Source: Chryseotalea sanaruensis (GTDB lineage: Bacteria; Bacteroidota; Bacteroidia; Cytophagales; Cyclobacteriaceae). Taken from it: 64,000 nt of DNA. The position numbers and the translations under genes were made by a program. Location of the stretch: assembly GCF_003990915.1 (NCBI RefSeq), contig NZ_BHXQ01000007.1:186001-250000 (forward strand), given 5' to 3'. The notes under the pieces are model-generated. The model saw only the letters and a list, made by a program, of their open reading frames with translations. It had not been told where the DNA came from and did not search any database. Every line of letters begins with the position of its first letter. Within the stretch, counting starts at the first letter, position 1. Shown in pieces: positions 32,404 through 41,763 of this stretch.

Positions 32404-34104
32404 ATGGATATTCAGGAAAAGAAGAATAAGAATAAGAAGTACAAGCCAATTTTGGAAGGTATCCCGGATTGGCCTGTTTATAAACTCAGTAAAAACAGAA
32501 AGGAATTTATTGAAGAAGTAGCTCAGAAGTCCTTTAACAGGGTTAAAGAACTACGAGCCTCTACTAAGCAATTAGTGGATGAATTAGAGGCTACTGTTTA
32601 TCGTGAGCAGCAACGTATGAAGCGTAACCGCTGGCGTGCCGACCCTCAGGATGAACCAAAGTTCTGGAGCAAAGTAAAAGAAGACCTGCAGGCACTCTCT
32701 GGTAAAACTGAAGAAGAACAACAGGAGAAAGCCAATGAGATTCTGAAAAGAATAGTTACACGCTATGCAGATGAAATTGCCGGCAACTTTAAACCAAGCC
32801 GCTATCGCCTGGCTCGTGAAGTAATTAAGTTTTGGTTTGCCCGCTTATTAAATGGTGCAAGAGTAAAAAAATTTGGTGCCTTTTGGCGAAACCAATATAC
32901 CCTGCGTGATAAAATTCATATTGTTGGTAAGGTAAAACAACTAAGAAGATTAGCCCGCAAGGGTACCGTTGTTATGGTGCCCACCCATTTCAGTAATCTG
33001 GATTCCATATTGATCGGATGGGTAATACATTCACTGGGCTTACCAGCTTTTATTTATGGCGCAGGACTTAACCTGTTCAACATAAAAATATTTGCCTACT
33101 TCATGAATAGCCTGGGTGCGTACAAGGTAGATCGCAGAAAAAAGAACATGCCCTACCTTGAAACACTAAAACTCTATTCAACACTGGCATTGCAAAAAGG
33201 CGCGCATAGTTTATTCTTTCCGGGGGGTACTCGCTCGCGCTCAGGTATGATTGAAAAGCAACTCAAGCTTGGCTTGCTCTCTTCAACTGTAGAAGCACAA
33301 CGCGATGCTTATCTGGACGCTAAACCTGGTGAAGAGGTAAGGAAGATTTTCATTGTTCCTGTTACACTTAATTACCATTTTGTATTAGAAGCACCAGACC
33401 TTATTGAAGACTATCTCTCTTCTAAAGGACAGGATCGCTACATGCCTGAACAAGATCGCTACGGAAGCTGGCAACTGATTCAGTTCATGTTTAAATTCTT
33501 TACTAAAGGATCAAGCATTTCCGTTTCTATCGGCAAAGGTCTCGACATCATGGGCAATTACGTTGATGATGAAGGAAACAGTATTGACGAGCACGGAAGA
33601 TCAATTAATACAAGAGATTATTTTATTACCAACGGTCAACTTTCGGCTGATAGGCAACGCGAAGACGAGTATACACGCATGCTCAGTCAAAAAATTGTAA
33701 GCGAGTATCACAGAATCAATAGGGTTTTCGCCAGTCACCTGGTAGCATTTGTCGCTTTTACTATGTGGCAGAAGCGACATCCAAAACTTGATCTGTTTAG
33801 TTTACTGCGTTTGCCTGAAGAGGATCTGACATTGCCATACGAAGAATTTCGTGACACCTGTAAGCGTGTGCGCAAACAGATTTACAGAATGAAAATTGAA
33901 AATAAAGTCAACATCGCTTCACACCTGAAAGGTGATATTGATGAAGTGATTAAACGTGGACTTTATAACGTAGGTATATTTCACTTAAAACGCCCCTTAC
34001 TCAGAAACCGCGATGGTAATATTATCACTCGCGATTTGAACGTACTATACTATTATCAAAATCGCCTGGTCGGATATGAACTCGATAAATTTATCGGACA
34101 ATAA
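32404..34104 (+). CDS. PlsB/PlsC-like glycerolipid acyltransferase
   Basis: 566 residues. The acyltransferase core has the H(X4)D motif THFSNLDS near residue 198, YKVDRRKKN and the FFPGGTRSRSG motif near 275. Long N-terminal (~150) and C-terminal (~200) helical parts make it closer to PlsB-type enzymes than to a short PlsC. The gpsA ORF overlaps its end by 29 bases, so the enzyme that makes glycerol-3-phosphate and the enzyme likely to acylate it are co-translated. Acts at the inner membrane in phospholipid synthesis; exact acyl acceptor is inferred. Confidence 0.85.
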   Translation: MDIQEKKNKNKKYKPILEGIPDWPVYKLSKNRKEFIEEVAQKSFNRVKELRASTKQLVDELEATVYREQQRMKRNRWRADPQDEPKFWSKVKEDLQALSGKTEEEQQEKANEILKRIVTRYADEIAGNFKPSRYRLAREVIKFWFARLLNGARVKKFGAFWRNQYTLRDKIHIVGKVKQLRRLARKGTVVMVPTHFSNLDSILIGWVIHSLGLPAFIYGAGLNLFNIKIFAYFMNSLGAYKVDRRKKNMPYLETLKLYSTLALQKGAHSLFFPGGTRSRSGMIEKQLKLGLLSSTVEAQRDAYLDAKPGEEVRKIFIVPVTLNYHFVLEAPDLIEDYLSSKGQDRYMPEQDRYGSWQLIQFMFKFFTKGSSISVSIGKGLDIMGNYVDDEGNSIDEHGRSINTRDYFITNGQLSADRQREDEYTRMLSQKIVSEYHRINRVFASHLVAFVAFTMWQKRHPKLDLFSLLRLPEEDLTLPYEEFRDTCKRVRKQIYRMKIENKVNIASHLKGDIDEVIKRGLYNVGIFHLKRPLLRNRDGNIITRDLNVLYYYQNRLVGYELDKFIGQ

Positions 34105-35140
34105 GCCTATAGGCGTAATCGGAGCAGGCAACTTTGGGTCTGCCGTTGCTAACTTATTAGCAAGGCAACGCCCTGTATTGCTTTATGCGCGAGATCCGGA
34201 GGTTGTACATAGAATTAATACAAGCAGAGATAACCGCGGCCATATTATAGACAAAAATGTAACCGCTGTTAATGATCTGGCTAAAGTTGCAGCAGAATGT
34301 GATATTATTTTTCCTATCATTCCATCTTCGCATTTTCGTTCTGTTATTCGAAGCCTTTCTCCTCACCTGCATCCTTATCACATTTTAATTCATGGCACTA
34401 AAGGTTTTGATATAACCTTACCCAAGCACAGTACTATTGAAGAAATTGAAACGCTCAATAGACATCAGGTTAAAACCATGAGCGAAGTAATTCGTGAAGA
34501 AAGTGCTGTAGTGCGTGTGGGTTGCTTAGCAGGCCCCAATCTTTCAAAAGAGCTGGCCGCTCAACATCCTTCCGCAACTGTAATAGCTAGCCCTTTTAAT
34601 GAAGTAATTGAACTCGGTAAAAAATTATTGCGCAACGACTATTTTCAGGTTTACGGCAATAACGATTTAACTGGGGTGGAGCTTGCCGGTGTATTAAAGA
34701 ATGTGATCGCCATTGCTTCAGGTGCACTGAGCGGTTTAGGTTATGGAGAAAACGCAAGGGGTTTATTAATAAGTCGTGGTGTAGTTGAAATGATTTACCT
34801 GGGTCGTGCTCTCGGAGGAAATACAAAAGCATTTTTGGGTGTGGCAGGCATAGGCGATCTTGTCACCACCTGCAACAGCTCGCTGAGTCGCAACTTTCAA
34901 GTAGGCCATAAATTAGCTCAAGGAAAGACCTTACAGGATATATTAGCCGAAACCGATGAGGTGGCTGAGGGTATAAATACGGTGCGAATAGCAAAAAAAT
35001 GTGCAGATTATTATCAGGTGAAAGCCCCGATTACGCATGCTCTTTATCGTGTTTTATTCGAAAAACTCACAGTTCAGCAAGCTTTACAATATTTAATGCG
35101 CTATCCTCTCAATGTTGACATCGACTTTCTAGACAAGTAA
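34076..35140 (+). CDS. gpsA: Glycerol-3-phosphate dehydrogenase [NAD(P)+]
   Basis: 354 residues. Rossmann motif GVIGAGNFGSAVANLL at residues 13-28. Catalytic-region pieces are CLAGPNLSKELA, ELAGVLKNVIAIASG and VAGIGDLVTTCNSSLSRN. It reduces dihydroxyacetone phosphate to sn-glycerol-3-phosphate for phospholipids. The ATG at 34076 lies inside the acyltransferase gene (29-base overlap), which suggests coupling. Confidence 0.95.
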   Translation: MNSINLSDNKPIGVIGAGNFGSAVANLLARQRPVLLYARDPEVVHRINTSRDNRGHIIDKNVTAVNDLAKVAAECDIIFPIIPSSHFRSVIRSLSPHLHPYHILIHGTKGFDITLPKHSTIEEIETLNRHQVKTMSEVIREESAVVRVGCLAGPNLSKELAAQHPSATVIASPFNEVIELGKKLLRNDYFQVYGNNDLTGVELAGVLKNVIAIASGALSGLGYGENARGLLISRGVVEMIYLGRALGGNTKAFLGVAGIGDLVTTCNSSLSRNFQVGHKLAQGKTLQDILAETDEVAEGINTVRIAKKCADYYQVKAPITHALYRVLFEKLTVQQALQYLMRYPLNVDIDFLDK

Positions 35141-35203
35141 CATTTGAGGGTTACATTTCTTATTCTAATTTAGCAGTGTAAACCAACCAATTTCCTCTCA
35201 ACC

Positions 35204-36019
35204 ATGGAAATCTTCTTAACAGCCGAGGCTTGGCTAGCCCTAGTAACACTTACCTTTTTTGAGGTAGTGCTCGGCATCGATAACATTATATTTATTTCTA
35301 TTGTATCCAACAAACTCCCTATTGAGCAGCGAGCCAGAACGCGCAATATGGGCTTAGCATTGGCCATGATCGTGCGTATAATGCTGTTGTTAGGTATAAC
35401 GTGGGTCATCACTTTCACTGAACCTCTTTTCTTCCTATCCGATATACTGGGTCATGGTTTAGTAGATCGTTTTATTGGTCATGACCATCCATTTAGCGGA
35501 CGTGATCTTATTCTTATGTTTGGTGGACTTTTCTTAATTGCAAAAAGCACAAGAGAAATGAACCACGAAGTTGAAGGTGATGATGAAGAAGGTGAAATAC
35601 AGGCTAAGGCTACTAAGAGCATAACCAATGTTATTATTCAAATTATCTTGCTGGATATTATCTTTTCTTTCGATTCCATTCTTACTGCAGTTGGTCTAAC
35701 GCAAGAAATACTGATCATGGTAATTGCTGTAGTCATTTCTATTGGTATTATGATGGTATTCTCTGGAAGAATAAGTGACTATATTCATAAACATCCATCG
35801 CTGGAAGTATTGGCTTTAGGTTTCCTCATTCTTATTGGCTTCATGTTATTTCTTGAGGGTCTGGAATACGATATACCAAAGGGTTATATCTACTTTGCTG
35901 TGGTCTTCTCCTTACTTATCGAGATGTTTAATATTCGCGTACGCAATCGAAGGGATAAAGCCAGACAAAAATTAAAAGCTGCAAAAGCGCAGGCAAAAGA
36001 AGCCAAAACAAATGCTTGA
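35204..36019 (+). CDS. TerC-family integral membrane protein
   Basis: 271 residues with seven or more membrane helices. TerC signature: GIDNIIFISIVSNKLP near residue 25 and the second half LDIIFSFDSILTAVGLT near 150, both with the membrane acidic residues believed to bind metal (likely Mn2+ export). The C-terminus is a basic/alanine-rich tail (RQKLKAAKAQAKEAKTNA). The last eight bases overlap the next gene. A second, longer TerC/Alx-type gene begins at 63663. Confidence 0.9.
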   Translation: MEIFLTAEAWLALVTLTFFEVVLGIDNIIFISIVSNKLPIEQRARTRNMGLALAMIVRIMLLLGITWVITFTEPLFFLSDILGHGLVDRFIGHDHPFSGRDLILMFGGLFLIAKSTREMNHEVEGDDEEGEIQAKATKSITNVIIQIILLDIIFSFDSILTAVGLTQEILIMVIAVVISIGIMMVFSGRISDYIHKHPSLEVLALGFLILIGFMLFLEGLEYDIPKGYIYFAVVFSLLIEMFNIRVRNRRDKARQKLKAAKAQAKEAKTNA

Positions 36020-36548
36020 TATTGATCAACTTCGTTATCCTATTGGCAAATTTGCCCCTCTGACCTCTTATACTATAGAGGAAAAGAAAAAACTGATTAC
36101 AGAAATTGCTAACCTTCCTGCACAACTAGCAGAAGTTGTAAAACATTTTTCGAAAGAACAATTCACAACACCCTATCGGGATGGAGGTTGGTCTGTGCAA
36201 CAACTTATTCACCACATTGCCGACAGCCACATGCATTCTTATATACGCTTTAAGTGGGCGCTTACGGAAGAGAAGCCTGTAATTAAAGCCTATGAAGAGA
36301 AGATCTGGGCAGAAACTATCGATAACCAACTTGATCCTGCTTTGTCTATTTCGCTGATTACCTCTTTCCATGCTAAATGGTCTGCCATGCTAAGCCTGCT
36401 TGATGACGATGCATGGCATCGTAGTTTTATTCATCCACAAACGCAAAAAGAAATTAATCTTGAGCGTATGCTTGCATTGTATGCATGGCACGGCAAACAC
36501 CACCTTGCTCATATTACTTCACTTAAAGAAAGAATGAAATGGTCTTGA
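36012..36548 (+). CDS. DinB/YfiT-type metal-dependent transferase
   Basis: 178 residues. Starts LDIDQLRYPIGKFA, as in B. subtilis YfiT-like proteins. The fold's metal-binding histidines appear as WSVQQLIHHIADSHMHS near residue 65 and YAWHGKHHLAHI near 160. The DinB/YfiT superfamily includes thiol S-transferases such as bacillithiol transferase, so a detoxification role is possible. Eight-base overlap with terC. Confidence 0.85.
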   Translation: MLDIDQLRYPIGKFAPLTSYTIEEKKKLITEIANLPAQLAEVVKHFSKEQFTTPYRDGGWSVQQLIHHIADSHMHSYIRFKWALTEEKPVIKAYEEKIWAETIDNQLDPALSISLITSFHAKWSAMLSLLDDDAWHRSFIHPQTQKEINLERMLALYAWHGKHHLAHITSLKERMKWS

Positions 36549-36555
36549 CAGATCG

Positions 36556-37530
36556 TTGAATATTCTATTTCAAAATAAATTGACAAAATTCAATAATTAC
36601 CAACGCCCTACACTTCTCTTTCACCCGCACGTTGAAACCATCTACCCTGCTATTTTCAGATCTGTTGCCTTAAAGCCTTATCAACGGGAACGAATCACAA
36701 CACCTGATGATGATTTTCTTGATTTAGATTGGATTAAACAAGGATCAAACAAACTCGTCATCATCTCGCATGGCCTTGAAGGCAACACTGAGAGAGCCTA
36801 CATAAAAGGGATGGCTAAAATTTTTCATGACCAGCAGTACGATGTGCTCGCGTGGAATTATCGTGGCTGCAGTGAAGAGATGAATAAACAAAGGCGATTC
36901 TATCATAGTGGTGCCACCGATGACTTGGATGTAGTTGTGCAGCATGCACTTGCTCAAGCTTATGAAGAAATTACCCTGATCGGTTTTAGTTTGGGTGGTA
37001 ACCTTACTTTAAAATATTTAGGTGAACACAAAAGAGATGAACGCATCCGAAAGAGTGTTGTGTTTTCTGTCCCCATGGATTTACACTCCAGTTGCATACA
37101 ATTGGGAAAGTCGTCAAATCGTTTGTATGCAAAAAGGTTTCTAAAAACACTAAAGCAAAAAGTAAGAGACAAAGCTGCATTACGCAACGACCTTGATATT
37201 AGCAGAATTGATCAGGTAACAGACCTTCAGAGTTTTGACGATCAGTTTACTTCTGTTTTGCATGGCTACCGCGATGCAGTTGATTATTATACCCAATGCA
37301 GTTCAATACGCTTTGCAGAATATATTCAAATACCAACCCTGATTGTAAATGCTTTGAATGATCCCTTTTTAAGCGAAACTTGTTTTCCGGTTCAAAAGCT
37401 ACAGCACCATCCGTTTGTACAGTTAGAAGTAACGACTGAGGGAGGACATGTTGGTTTTGCGCAGTTCAATAAAAAGAATGTATTTTGGAGCGAAGAACGA
37501 GCACTTCATTTTGTAAAACACCATGATTGA
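36556..37530 (+). CDS. YheT-family alpha/beta hydrolase
   Basis: 324 residues using the TTG at 36556, seven bases after the preceding stop; no ATG lies early enough to keep the family's N-terminus (RPTLLFHPHVETIYPAIFR). Family motifs: ISHGLEGNTERAYIKGM, NYRGCSEEMN, the nucleophile GFSLGGNL (about residue 142), NALNDPFLSE and the histidine in EGGHVGFAQ. It is a putative esterase of unknown natural substrate. Its end overlaps the SRAP gene by 8 bases. Confidence 0.88.
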   Translation: MNILFQNKLTKFNNYQRPTLLFHPHVETIYPAIFRSVALKPYQRERITTPDDDFLDLDWIKQGSNKLVIISHGLEGNTERAYIKGMAKIFHDQQYDVLAWNYRGCSEEMNKQRRFYHSGATDDLDVVVQHALAQAYEEITLIGFSLGGNLTLKYLGEHKRDERIRKSVVFSVPMDLHSSCIQLGKSSNRLYAKRFLKTLKQKVRDKAALRNDLDISRIDQVTDLQSFDDQFTSVLHGYRDAVDYYTQCSSIRFAEYIQIPTLIVNALNDPFLSETCFPVQKLQHHPFVQLEVTTEGGHVGFAQFNKKNVFWSEERALHFVKHHD

Positions 37531-38218
37531 ACGCTACACCCTTACCGCCACCCGTGAACAACTGCAGCAGCGCTTTGGTGTAGACGTACCAGAATCTTAT
37601 AAGTCGTTGTACAACGCAGCCCCTACTCATTTACTACCTGTTATTTTACAAGGTTCAGCAGGCATATCATTTTTTTATTGGGGCACCCCGCCTGAGTGGG
37701 CCAAGAATAAACACGTAAGTGAAAAGCTTATTAATATAAGAGCAGAGAGTTTTAGTGAACGCCCGGCCATGCGTAAAACACTGAAACGATACCGTTGCCT
37801 TATTCCTGCTGATGGATTTTATGCCTGGAAGAAAGTGGGTAAGAAAACACTTATTCCTCACCGTTTTATAATTGCTGATAAAAGTCCTATTTCATTTGCA
37901 GGCATTTGGGAGGAGTTTGAAGACAACGAAGGTCAAACGCACCACACCTTTATGTTAATTACAGCACAGTCAAATCCATTGGTGAACTCGATGAGCGAAA
38001 GGATGCCAATGATTTTTGAGAAAGCTCAGGAGCAAATATGGATGGATGCTGATGCAAGTGAAGAAGCATTACTCGCTTTATTTAAAGTATATCTTGAAAG
38101 TAAAATGAGTTTGTATACTGTGTCTCCAAGGATTAACGATAGCACAATTAATGTTCCGTCTTTGATTATTGCTACACCACCTGCTGATCAGTTTGGTAAC
38201 CTTACTTTGTTTGATTGA
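37523..38218 (+). CDS. SRAP (YedK/HMCES)-family protein lacking catalytic residues
   Basis: 231 residues with the SRAP fold pattern: YNAAPTHLLPVI, LINIRAESFSERPAMRK, YRCLIPADGFYAWKK, SPISFAGIWEEF, NPLVNSMSERMPMI. In active members the protein starts MCGR, with Cys2 forming the abasic-site crosslink, and the motifs read DGFYEWK and HDRMP. Here residue 2 is Ile, the Glu is Ala101 and the His is Ser158; only Asn71 is kept. The start is fixed by the conserved ERY at residues 3-5. So it probably cannot make the thiazolidine crosslink, though DNA binding may remain. Last gene of the tightly packed terC-to-SRAP run. Confidence 0.85.
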   Translation: MIERYTLTATREQLQQRFGVDVPESYKSLYNAAPTHLLPVILQGSAGISFFYWGTPPEWAKNKHVSEKLINIRAESFSERPAMRKTLKRYRCLIPADGFYAWKKVGKKTLIPHRFIIADKSPISFAGIWEEFEDNEGQTHHTFMLITAQSNPLVNSMSERMPMIFEKAQEQIWMDADASEEALLALFKVYLESKMSLYTVSPRINDSTINVPSLIIATPPADQFGNLTLFD

Positions 38219-38289
38219 GACTCGAAGCTAGATACTCGTAGGTCGCAGCTCAAATCATCACATAAACGAATCAACTCATCAGCACATCA

Positions 38290-39081
38290 TCAAAACCCAT
38301 CATCTTCATCCTCCTCTTTTTTAGCAGGTGCCGGAGTTGCCTCAACTGGTTTCTTTTCTTTTTTCTTCTTTACTTTTTTGGTCTTAACCTTGTTAGGTAA
38401 AATAGTCGCTGAAGTTGTGCCTTCATAACCTTCCAGGCTATCTCCTTTTGATTTTGATTTCTTGAAAAGACCTCCTCCACGTTCCCGCTTAGCTTTGCCT
38501 TTCACTTTAGGTTCATCTTTCTTCTGGTCTTTAGATTCCATGGCAGCCAGCCTTGCGTCAGGCAATACAAGCACATGACGCAGATACCACATGTAATTAT
38601 CTTGATCGTTATTATAACCGAGGGTATCTACCCAATATTGTCTTTTGTTGTTATCATACTTAAGCACCCTTATTTCTGCATCTTTAGAGATTTTGTATTC
38701 TTCGGCAGAGGCAAGGGTATCAATACGAACAACGGCAGTGCTATCATCCACATTTCTTTCTGCCATTGAAAACGCCTCCTCCGGCTTCTGATAACCCTCT
38801 TTTAAGGAATCCGGAACAACTACCCACACAGCCTTCTTTTCCACAGTCTGTATGGTTCGCTCTTTCTTTTTATAGGTAGTGGGTTCAATAATCAAGAACT
38901 TCGACTTACTGGTGGCATATACTTTGGGAGCCGAGTCATTGACGAAATAGCTGAATTTCTTACGTAAAGCGTCTTTATCATGAATATAAGCACTCTGATA
39001 GGCAGGGCAAGTCATCGGCTGGTAGGCACAGCTACTCAGCAGGATTGTTAGTCCAACAATGACAAAAAGACTCCTAGACAT
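38290..39081 (-). CDS. Lipoprotein of unknown function with a basic C-terminus
   Basis: 263 residues with lipobox at Cys18 (TILLSSC AYQ). A compact region to about residue 185 carries no recognised domain (IRVLKYDNNKRQYWVDTLGY, MWYLRHVLVLPDARL). The last 80 residues are Lys/Glu rich and low-complexity (KTKKVKKKKEKKPVEA, ending EEDEDDGF). No family recognised. AT-rich simple text separates it from the SRAP gene. Confidence 0.7.
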   Translation of the reverse strand: MSRSLFVIVGLTILLSSCAYQPMTCPAYQSAYIHDKDALRKKFSYFVNDSAPKVYATSKSKFLIIEPTTYKKKERTIQTVEKKAVWVVVPDSLKEGYQKPEEAFSMAERNVDDSTAVVRIDTLASAEEYKISKDAEIRVLKYDNNKRQYWVDTLGYNNDQDNYMWYLRHVLVLPDARLAAMESKDQKKDEPKVKGKAKRERGGGLFKKSKSKGDSLEGYEGTTSATILPNKVKTKKVKKKKEKKPVEATPAPAKKEEDEDDGF

Positions 39082-39136
39082 CGATTCGATAATGCTTAAG
39101 CTATCAAAATTAAGGAAATAACTGAGAAATCCGACC

Positions 39137-39490
39137 TCAGAGTTCCTTTAAGATTTCTCTGTCCTTCTTTGGTAATGAGGCACTTACCAGGTTGTATGAG
39201 TCGTCTATCCATTCGCATATCAGGCTGTCTTTTAGGGTTCCGTCTAGCATAACGCTGATCCAGTGCTTTTTATTCATATGATAGCCAGGTAAAACTGCAG
39301 AAAATCGTTCCTGCAGCAGCATCACCTGCTCAGGGTCCGCTTTTAAGTTGACACTTTCAAAATTATCTAAATCAGTAAGGGCAAACATCTTACCCATAAC
39401 CTTATAGACAAGCGTGTTGGCATCAAAAGGAAACTCCTCTGTTACACCTTTCTTGGCAAGGCAGTAAGCACGGAAGCCTTCGATGTTCAT
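39137..39490 (-). CDS. MmcQ/YjbR-family protein
   Basis: 117 residues from the ATG at 39490 (MNIEGFRAYCLAKKGVTEEFPFD), one base after the stop of the upstream gene. An upstream ATG at 39511 would add seven residues and overlap that gene. Family pattern: VTEEFPFDANTLVYKVMGKMFAL, then VNLKADPE and GYHMNKKHWISV. This family has a DNA-binding-like fold, but its role is unclear. Confidence 0.88.
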   Translation of the reverse strand: MNIEGFRAYCLAKKGVTEEFPFDANTLVYKVMGKMFALTDLDNFESVNLKADPEQVMLLQERFSAVLPGYHMNKKHWISVMLDGTLKDSLICEWIDDSYNLVSASLPKKDREILKEL

Positions 39491-39491
39491 C

Positions 39492-39716
39492 TTAGAAATA
39501 ATTACGTGCAATAATGCGGGTGACGATTATAATCACGCAAGCGAGAAACATCACAATTGATAATTTATTAACGCCATGCATCATTTTTAAACTTGCATTA
39601 GTTGGACGGTTCGGATCTTTCGCTCTAAAAAAATAACCACCTACTTCTCCTAATTTGAAGAAATCCTTCCAACTTCTCTTTGCTCCTTGCTTTGCTAAAT
39701 CTCTTTGCTCTTCCAT
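39492..39716 (-). CDS. Small membrane protein conserved in Cytophagales-like genomes
   Basis: 74 residues. The soluble N-terminus contains WKDFFKLGEVGGYFFRAKDP and NRPTNASLKMMHGVNKLS, followed by one membrane helix (IVMFLACVIIIVTRII). From memory this resembles DUF6728. Starts three bases after the ispG stop, so probably co-transcribed with it. Confidence 0.7.
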   Translation of the reverse strand: MEEQRDLAKQGAKRSWKDFFKLGEVGGYFFRAKDPNRPTNASLKMMHGVNKLSIVMFLACVIIIVTRIIARNYF

Positions 39717-39719
39717 AAA

Positions 39720-41675
39720 TTAATTTTCTTGTTCTACCCAATCTCCATGTTCACGAATCAGGTTAACTAATTCGTCTACTGCCTTTTCTGTTGGTATGTT
39801 TCTTCGCACTACCTCTTTGCCTTTATACAATGTTATCCTTCCGGGCCCTGAACCTACATAACCATAATCTGCATCTGCCATTTCGCCCGGACCATTCACA
39901 ATACAACCCATAATACCAATCTTCAATCCTTTTAAATGATTGGTGCGCACACGTATCTTGTTGGTGGTCTCTTGTAAATCAAATAGGGTTCGTCCGCATG
40001 AGGGACATGAGATATATTCCGTTTTCGAAATGCGTGTACGCGTAGCCTGTAAAATATTAAAGGCTGTTTCGTTCAGCATTTTTTCAGGACCACAATTAAT
40101 AGCCGACAGAAAAATACCATCACCTAAACCATCTAATAGTAGCGCACCAACATCGGTAGCTGCATGCAATTGCAATTCCTCCTGCGAAAGGTCTACATAA
40201 TTTCTACGGATAATTACCGGAGCAGAACAATCAGCATCAATAATGTTCAGCATGAGTCTTCTTTGCTCTGCCATACCATGCTCATTGTCAGTGGTGATCA
40301 CTAATACTATATTTTTATTAGTTCTAAGTGTTTCAATCAAAGATGCATTTACATTTTCAATAGACACCTGAACAAAATTTAGTGCGTTTGAAAGCTGCTT
40401 ACCTTCAAGGAAAGTATTTACATCCAACAAAGGATAAACCCTGTCTTTTTCATTTTGTGTAAGCCAGGTTGTATAATCATAGATAATACCCAAAGTACCG
40501 GGTATGGCAAAGTCAATAAGTTTATTGCCTGCATAAACATAGTCGCATGCCATGTCTGTTATATTCCACTTATCTAAAGGAACAGAGTAATGATAGCCCA
40601 ATGAAAACAGCGAAGCCTGAGTGATAGCTTCCCGTTGAGAAAGATCTGCGATTACTCTTGGCACCCAATGCTCTCCACCAATATTTACTACTTCATGTGT
40701 TACTCTTCGTGTATACTCAAATGGGTTGATGGCGTAGTGCTTAATTTCAGGAATGTTTTTATGATTGGCGCGTTTATCATAACGCTTAGCTAACGTATAA
40801 GCTACTGGTACTTCCGCTTCAGGCTCTTCAGTTAATGATACACGAATAGTATCGCCTAAGCCATCTTCAAGTAGGGTTCCAATACCCACTGCTGATTTTA
40901 TTCTACCATCTTCTCCATCACCCGCCTCAGTAACGCCTAAGTGTAACGGATAAGGTTTAAAACCACCTTCATCTAATTTTTGCACAAGTAAACGATAAGC
41001 CTGCACCATCACCTGTGGATTGCTGGACTTCATAGATACTACAGTGTTGTAAAACTGTTCGTCTTCACAAATGCGTAAGAACTCTAGTGCAGACTCCACC
41101 ATACCAAGTGGTGAATCACCATAGCGGCTCATAATTCTATCGGACAAAGAACCATGGTTAGTTCCGATACGCATAGCCGTACCGTGTTCTTTACAGATTT
41201 TTATTAGTGGTGTAAATTTATCTCTGATGCGATCTAACTCAGTTTGATAGGAAGCCTCTGTGTAATCGATATTTTCAAATCTTTTTTTATCAGCGTAGTT
41301 GCCCGGATTAACGCGTACTTTTTCTACAATGCGCGCAGCCAGTTCTGCTGCGTTGGGTGTAAAATGTATATCTGCCACCAAGGGTACGTTATACCCACGT
41401 TTTCTTAATTCTTTTTTTATCTCCGCAAGATTTTGTGCTTCTTTTAAACTTGGGGCAGTTATGCGTACATATTCGCAGCCAGCCTCTACCATGCGTATAG
41501 TTTGCTCTACTGAGCCGATGGTATCCATCGTATCAATAGTAGTCATGGACTGTACACGAATAGGGTTATTACCCCCCATAGGCACATCACCAATCTTTAC
41601 TTCAATGGTTTTTCTGCGGTTGTATTGCACAAGACTATTGCAGTATTGTTTTAAAGAGGCTATTGAGTTATTCAC
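39720..41675 (-). CDS. ispG: 4-hydroxy-3-methylbut-2-enyl diphosphate synthase, long form
   Basis: 651 residues. This is the three-domain type with a large insert, found in Bacteroidetes and plants, versus about 370 for the E. coli type. N-terminal TIM-barrel motifs: MGGNNPIRVQSMTTIDT, PLVADIHFTPNAA, VRVNPGNYADKKRF. C-terminal [4Fe-4S] ligands: SCPSCGRTLFD and IGIMGCIVNGPGEMADADYG. It acts in the non-mevalonate isoprenoid pathway. Confidence 0.96.
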   Translation of the reverse strand: MNNSIASLKQYCNSLVQYNRRKTIEVKIGDVPMGGNNPIRVQSMTTIDTMDTIGSVEQTIRMVEAGCEYVRITAPSLKEAQNLAEIKKELRKRGYNVPLVADIHFTPNAAELAARIVEKVRVNPGNYADKKRFENIDYTEASYQTELDRIRDKFTPLIKICKEHGTAMRIGTNHGSLSDRIMSRYGDSPLGMVESALEFLRICEDEQFYNTVVSMKSSNPQVMVQAYRLLVQKLDEGGFKPYPLHLGVTEAGDGEDGRIKSAVGIGTLLEDGLGDTIRVSLTEEPEAEVPVAYTLAKRYDKRANHKNIPEIKHYAINPFEYTRRVTHEVVNIGGEHWVPRVIADLSQREAITQASLFSLGYHYSVPLDKWNITDMACDYVYAGNKLIDFAIPGTLGIIYDYTTWLTQNEKDRVYPLLDVNTFLEGKQLSNALNFVQVSIENVNASLIETLRTNKNIVLVITTDNEHGMAEQRRLMLNIIDADCSAPVIIRRNYVDLSQEELQLHAATDVGALLLDGLGDGIFLSAINCGPEKMLNETAFNILQATRTRISKTEYISCPSCGRTLFDLQETTNKIRVRTNHLKGLKIGIMGCIVNGPGEMADADYGYVGSGPGRITLYKGKEVVRRNIPTEKAVDELVNLIREHGDWVEQEN

Positions 41676-41763
41676 ACGAAAATGCTTTACCCAAAATTAA
41701 CCATTACTTATTGAAAATGTTCAATAAGGAGAGGCTCAAATAAGAGAAGGGTTAAATGTGAGC

